This document shows, piece after piece, positions 60,772 to 64,000 of a stretch of DNA of 64,000 nucleotides. How positions within the stretch are numbered: position 1 is the stretch's first letter; every line of letters starts with the position of its first letter. Both the position numbers and the translations under genes were made by a program. The DNA lies in the NCBI GenBank assembly GCA_022821725.1, contig JAJEDB010000075.1:1-64000 (forward strand), given 5' to 3'. The DNA comes from Candidatus Poribacteria bacterium (GTDB lineage: Bacteria > Poribacteria > WGA-4E > WGA-3G). The notes beneath the pieces are model-generated. The model worked only from the letters and a program-made list of their open reading frames with translations, was not told the origin of the DNA and did no database searches.

Positions 60772-62154
60772 ATGAATCAACACGACTTAAAACATTCCCA
60801 TAAGGAACTCCAGAATCTTCTCGGAACACGCTTCAGCGTGGACGACGCTGTTCGAGACGCACACGCTCGCGATGCCTCCTATCACCGCGGCGCGCTCCCG
60901 GAGGCCGTCGCTTTCCCGAAAACCAACGCCGAAGTTGCCGAAATTGTCAAAATCTGTGCAAAATATAAGATGCCGATAGTCCCCTACGGAACGGGAACCG
61001 GCGTTGAAGGTGCTGTCGTCACAACCCAAGGCGCGCTTTGCATCGCGCTGAACGATATGAACCGCATCCTCCGCGTCAGCCACGACGACAGAGATGCCAC
61101 CGTCCAAGCCGGTGTAACGCGCCTGCAATTGAACACACATCTCGCAGAGATCGGCACACAACTCCACTTTTCCGTCGATCCGGGTGCGGATGCCTCATTG
61201 GGCGGGATGGCAGCCACGCGCGCCTCCGGCACCAGTGCCGTCCGATACGGCACGATGCTCGATAACGTTCTCGGTTTGACCGTTGTCACTCCCGATGGAT
61301 CCATCGTCCGAACGGGGAGCAGGGCGCGGAAGTCTGCTGCAGGCTACGATCTCACGCGGCTTTTCATCGGTTCTGAAGGCACACTCGGGATCATCACGGA
61401 AATCACGCTCAAGTTGACACGGTTACCGGAAGCCGTTGCATCCGCTGTTTGCGCTTTCCCAACCGTAGCTGCAGCAGTGGACACCGTTATTGAGCTCATG
61501 GGGGCAGGGGTGAGTATTGCCCGTATTGAACTTTTAGATGAACGCCAGATGGATGCCGTCAACACATACGCCGGGTTGGCATACCAAGTCGCACCCACGC
61601 TCTTCTTTGAGTTTCACGGTTCTAAGCACACCGTCGCAGAGAGTTCAGAGGTTGCTGGGACCATCGCAGCAGCGCATGGAAGTGGCGATTTCCGATGGGC
61701 AACAGACGAAAACGAACGCAGACGCCTCTGGCAAGCCCGATACGATAGCTACTATGCCGCTTTGAACCGCCGTCCCGGTTCCGTCGGCTACGTCACTGAT
61801 GTCTGTGTCCCGATATCTGAACTCGCCGAATGCATCGCCAAAACGAAAGCACTCCTCGCTGAATCGAGCCTTGACCCGTCGCTCCTCGGACACGTTGGAG
61901 ATGGGAATTTTCATGTCGTCTTCCCACTTGAAGCGGATAACGCCGATGAATTGACAGAGGCGCAACACCTCAGCCATCAGATTGTAGATGTTGCCTTGGA
62001 GATGGGCGGCACCTGCACCGGCGAACACGGTGTCGGTATCGGCAAAAGACAGGCACTACAAAAGGAACACGGATCAGCAATCGATTTAATGCGTGCTATC
62101 AAACACGCTTTGGATCCCCTAAACTTAATGAATCCCGGTAAGGTGTTCTTGTAG
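60772..62154 (+). CDS. FAD-linked oxidase, glycolate oxidase GlcD / D-lactate dehydrogenase-like
   Basis: This 460-residue protein has the FAD-binding-4 domain (VPYGTGTGVEGAVVTTQG near 70; GGMAATRASGTSAVRYGT near 145) and the C-terminal FAD-oxidase domain (LGHVGDGNFHVVFPLE near 370; GTCTGEHGVGIGKRQAL near 415). It oxidises a 2-hydroxyacid such as glycolate or D-lactate to the 2-oxoacid. No GlcE/GlcF genes follow, so it may act alone like a D-lactate dehydrogenase. No ribosome site is seen and the promoter suggests a leaderless message. Confidence 0.9.
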   Translation: MNQHDLKHSHKELQNLLGTRFSVDDAVRDAHARDASYHRGALPEAVAFPKTNAEVAEIVKICAKYKMPIVPYGTGTGVEGAVVTTQGALCIALNDMNRILRVSHDDRDATVQAGVTRLQLNTHLAEIGTQLHFSVDPGADASLGGMAATRASGTSAVRYGTMLDNVLGLTVVTPDGSIVRTGSRARKSAAGYDLTRLFIGSEGTLGIITEITLKLTRLPEAVASAVCAFPTVAAAVDTVIELMGAGVSIARIELLDERQMDAVNTYAGLAYQVAPTLFFEFHGSKHTVAESSEVAGTIAAAHGSGDFRWATDENERRRLWQARYDSYYAALNRRPGSVGYVTDVCVPISELAECIAKTKALLAESSLDPSLLGHVGDGNFHVVFPLEADNADELTEAQHLSHQIVDVALEMGGTCTGEHGVGIGKRQALQKEHGSAIDLMRAIKHALDPLNLMNPGKVFL

Positions 62155-62185
62155 ATACAAATTTAAGGAAGGATCTCTTGTCAAT

Positions 62186-62430
62186 GTGCCACCTCACGAT
62201 AAATCGTGAGGCTTGCTTCTCAGGCTATGGTTCGTAACTTTACCTGCATACCCCTGAGGGGTCCAAGCGACCCACGATGCAGAACCTCAGACACTTCCGA
62301 CTTTGGAAGTAGAACGAACGTTCTAACGTCTTCGAGTTACTGCCTATATTCTAACAAATTTGACAGGCTTCTGTCAAGCAAAAAGGAGCGGTATTCCTCC
62401 TCGCCTTAAAAGACGAGGTTTCCATACCGA
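62186..62430. mobile_element. IS200/IS605-like end remnant
   Basis: The right part is a nested hairpin typical of IS200/IS605 ends: CGGTAT (62389-62394) … ATACCG (62424-62429) around CCTCG-CTT-AA-AAG-CGAGG (62399-62418). The left part has a 9-bp hairpin CCTCACGAT-AA-ATCGTGAGG (62192-62211), and TTGACAG-GCTT-CTGTCAA lies at 62360-62377. No tnpA or tnpB remains. It may contain a leftover guide-RNA-like region of a TnpB element, which cannot be shown here. Confidence 0.5.
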
Positions 62431-62438
62431 AGATTTTG

Positions 62439-62927
62439 ATGAGAAACGTAATCTACTTAGGAGTATTGCTATTTTTTGTTACACCGGCTTTCTCAGAACT
62501 CAGCGACTCGGATATCCAACGTATACGAGAAATCGTCCAGATCACCGTAGCTGCCGAAGGAAAGCAGATACGCGCGGAAATGACTGCAGCGATAGATGCC
62601 TCTGAAAAACGGATGAAGGAGCATCTGAACACAAAAATAAGCGAGGTGGACGCACGGATAGACGGCGTGAATACACGAATAGACGGCGTGGACAAGCGAC
62701 TTAACTTTGCGTTTACGGTGTTAGGATGGTTGTTTGCGTTAGTTATCGCTGCGCTTGGTATTCCACAACTGATTATAGCGTTTAGACAACGCGGGCAAGA
62801 ACGCCTACAGTCCTCGGTTGAGGAACTTTATGCAGTCCATAGTGAAGTTCTGGCAGAACTCAAGCAGTTACGAGCAGAGAATGAAGCTTTCAGAGGGCGT
62901 GACGGGTCACAGTCCGAATCACCATAG
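62439..62927 (+). CDS. Membrane protein with coiled-coil segments
   Basis: This 162-residue protein has an apparent signal peptide (MRNVIYLGVLLFFVTPAFS), a heptad-rich region (KISEVDARIDGVNTRIDGVD, with RIDGV repeated) near 66-88, a transmembrane helix near 93-112 and a cytoplasmic coiled-coil tail. No named family. The ATG at 62439 lies just beyond the IS200/IS605-like remnant. Function unknown. Confidence 0.7.
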   Translation: MRNVIYLGVLLFFVTPAFSELSDSDIQRIREIVQITVAAEGKQIRAEMTAAIDASEKRMKEHLNTKISEVDARIDGVNTRIDGVDKRLNFAFTVLGWLFALVIAALGIPQLIIAFRQRGQERLQSSVEELYAVHSEVLAELKQLRAENEAFRGRDGSQSESP

Positions 62928-62957
62928 TCAGTGCGCTGGCGTATCTAAAAGGAAAAC

Positions 62958-63956
62958 ATGCAAAATAACTGGAAAATCCTCATCACCGATTACGCCTGGC
63001 CCTCCATAGAACCTGAACGACAAGTCCTTGCCGAGATCGGGGCGGAACTCATCGCCGCGGAGACTGGCGATGAGGCGGAACTCCTACCCCTCGCGCCAAC
63101 TATGGATGGCATCCTCACCTGCTGGAAACCTGTGCGTGCGCCTGTCATTGCCGCTGCTGAAAATTGTCAGATTATCGGGCGTTGCGGTATCGGACTTGAC
63201 AACATTGATGTCGAAGCCGCTACGGAACACGGTATCATTGTGACCAATGTCCCTGCGTATTGTATTGATGAGGTATCCGACCACGCCATGGGGTTGCTGC
63301 TGGCGTGTGCCAGAAAAATCTCACGTTTTGATCGGGCGGTCAAGGGCGGCACATGGGAGCAGAACATCGGACCCTCGATGCGCAGAATTCGAGGAAAAAC
63401 GCTCGGTGTCATCGGATTCGGACGGATTGCGCGGTCAATTGTGCCGAAGGCGAAAGCGTTCGGATTTACAATCAACGTATGCTCCCCACGGACCGATCCT
63501 GAATTGATTCAGCAGCACGGCGCTCAAAAAGTTTCGTTTTCAGAACTCCTCGCAACCTCTGATTTCATCACTATCCACGCACCACTGACACCGGAAACGC
63601 AGGGCATGTTTGGCGAGGCGGAATTTCGGGCGATGAAACCGACGGCGTATCTGATTAACACCGCCCGTGGCGGTATTGTAGACACCGATGCACTCACCAC
63701 TGCGATCCGCACCGCTGAAATCGCCGGGGCAGGCGTGGACGTATTGGCAACTGAGCCACCTGAACAGACCGAAGAACTGCTTACGCTTGACAATGTCGTC
63801 GTTACACCGCACGCTGCTTTTATATCGGAGGAGTCGATCTTTGACTTAGAGATTGCTGCCGCCACGTGTGTCGTGGAAGTACTAACGGGCAAACTACCAG
63901 AATCCGTCGTCAACCCATCGGTTCTGGAGCAATCGAACCTCCGCGCAAATTTCTAA
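62958..63956 (+). CDS. D-3-phosphoglycerate dehydrogenase-like 2-hydroxyacid dehydrogenase
   Basis: This 332-residue protein has the NAD-binding GVIGFGRIARSIVPKA near 154, catalytic Arg in INTARGGIVDTDAL near 234, Glu near 265 and His in TPHAAFISEES near 284. It oxidises or reduces a 2-hydroxyacid; the short form lacks the C-terminal ACT domain of serine-pathway SerA, so phosphoglycerate is only one possible substrate. AAAAGGAAAAC precedes the ATG. Confidence 0.88.
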   Translation: MQNNWKILITDYAWPSIEPERQVLAEIGAELIAAETGDEAELLPLAPTMDGILTCWKPVRAPVIAAAENCQIIGRCGIGLDNIDVEAATEHGIIVTNVPAYCIDEVSDHAMGLLLACARKISRFDRAVKGGTWEQNIGPSMRRIRGKTLGVIGFGRIARSIVPKAKAFGFTINVCSPRTDPELIQQHGAQKVSFSELLATSDFITIHAPLTPETQGMFGEAEFRAMKPTAYLINTARGGIVDTDALTTAIRTAEIAGAGVDVLATEPPEQTEELLTLDNVVVTPHAAFISEESIFDLEIAAATCVVEVLTGKLPESVVNPSVLEQSNLRANF

Positions 63957-63971
63957 ACTATGGAGATAAAT

Positions 63972-64000
63972 ATGCAGTCCCAGACACACCCAAACGAACC
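63972..64000 (+). CDS. Start of a gene cut by the right edge
   Basis: ATG at 63972 after GGAGA with 5-nt spacing; nine codons are visible (MQSQTHPNE). The frame is open to the edge. Nothing can be said of function. Confidence 0.5.

Noticed and set aside
1..64000. CRISPR array
   Set aside because: No set of regularly spaced identical repeats with unique spacers was found; repeats seen are dispersed hairpins, tandem protein repeats or IS ends.

Overview
The window is a bacterial chromosome segment whose gene content resembles Candidatus Poribacteria or a close relative. The basis is several phytanoyl-CoA dioxygenase-type oxygenases next to Gfo/Idh/MocA dehydrogenases and a sulfatase-like hydrolase, a large polytopic DUF6785/DUF6784-type membrane protein, a C-terminal 'YWDG…ASGVYFY' tail remnant, and many restriction, toxin-antitoxin and Uma2 genes. 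This assignment is inferred from gene content; no marker search was possible. Clear promoters are sigma70-like, and three match or nearly match TTGACA-N17-TATAAT.

Layout. 1-140 is the end of an IS630-type insertion sequence running off the left edge. 302-9395 holds dnaN, a polytopic membrane protein, and a five-gene Gld-type ABC export set (ATPase, permease, GldG-like, DUF4340, SIMPL lipoprotein). 9453-11222 is a two-gene type II-like restriction-modification pair. 11244-20604 is mostly housekeeping: D-aminoacylase-like amidohydrolase, bifunctional nuclease, an OB-fold membrane protein with a PH-like partner, tmRNA (ssrA) beside smpB, hflX with two small downstream genes, tRNA-Leu(CAA), an unknown gene and an M24 peptidase. 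20738-29388 is a defence island: a SIR2-like protein overlapping a 1347-aa P-loop NTPase, a 31-aa membrane peptide just downstream, and a large type ISP/IIG-like restriction-methylation enzyme. 29883-32903 holds small accessory genes: an ASRT-domain protein, a DUF433/DUF5615/DUF433 toxin-antitoxin trio, a 22-aa-repeat protein and a broken C-terminal domain. 32970-42588 is a leftward block: a tandem YibE/F protein, uvrC, a Uma2 nuclease, trmB, a uronate-dehydrogenase-like SDR and a GlnD-like protein.

42817-52061 is a rightward catabolic-looking cluster: three Gfo/Idh/MocA oxidoreductases, three PhyH-family oxygenases, a sulfatase-like hydrolase without the usual formylglycine Cys, an orphan antitoxin-like gene and a MoxR ATPase. 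Its intergenic spaces carry a family of short hairpins with a nearly constant loop and covarying stems. 52237-60513 holds a MITE matching the IS630 ends, a Fic protein behind a consensus promoter and a palindromic operator-like site, a coiled-coil membrane protein, and a type III-like Mod/Res system whose mod gene is broken twice, once at a run of ten G. 60559-63956 holds a dead moxR fragment, a glycolate/D-lactate-oxidase-like flavoprotein, an IS200/IS605-like end remnant, a coiled-coil membrane protein and a 3-phosphoglycerate-dehydrogenase-like gene. The next gene starts at 63972 and is cut by the right edge.

The most interesting items are the SIR2/NTPase/mini-membrane-peptide locus, the covarying leader hairpins, the poly-G tract in mod, and the IS630/MITE pair. 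Three distinct restriction-modification loci lie within 51 kb.
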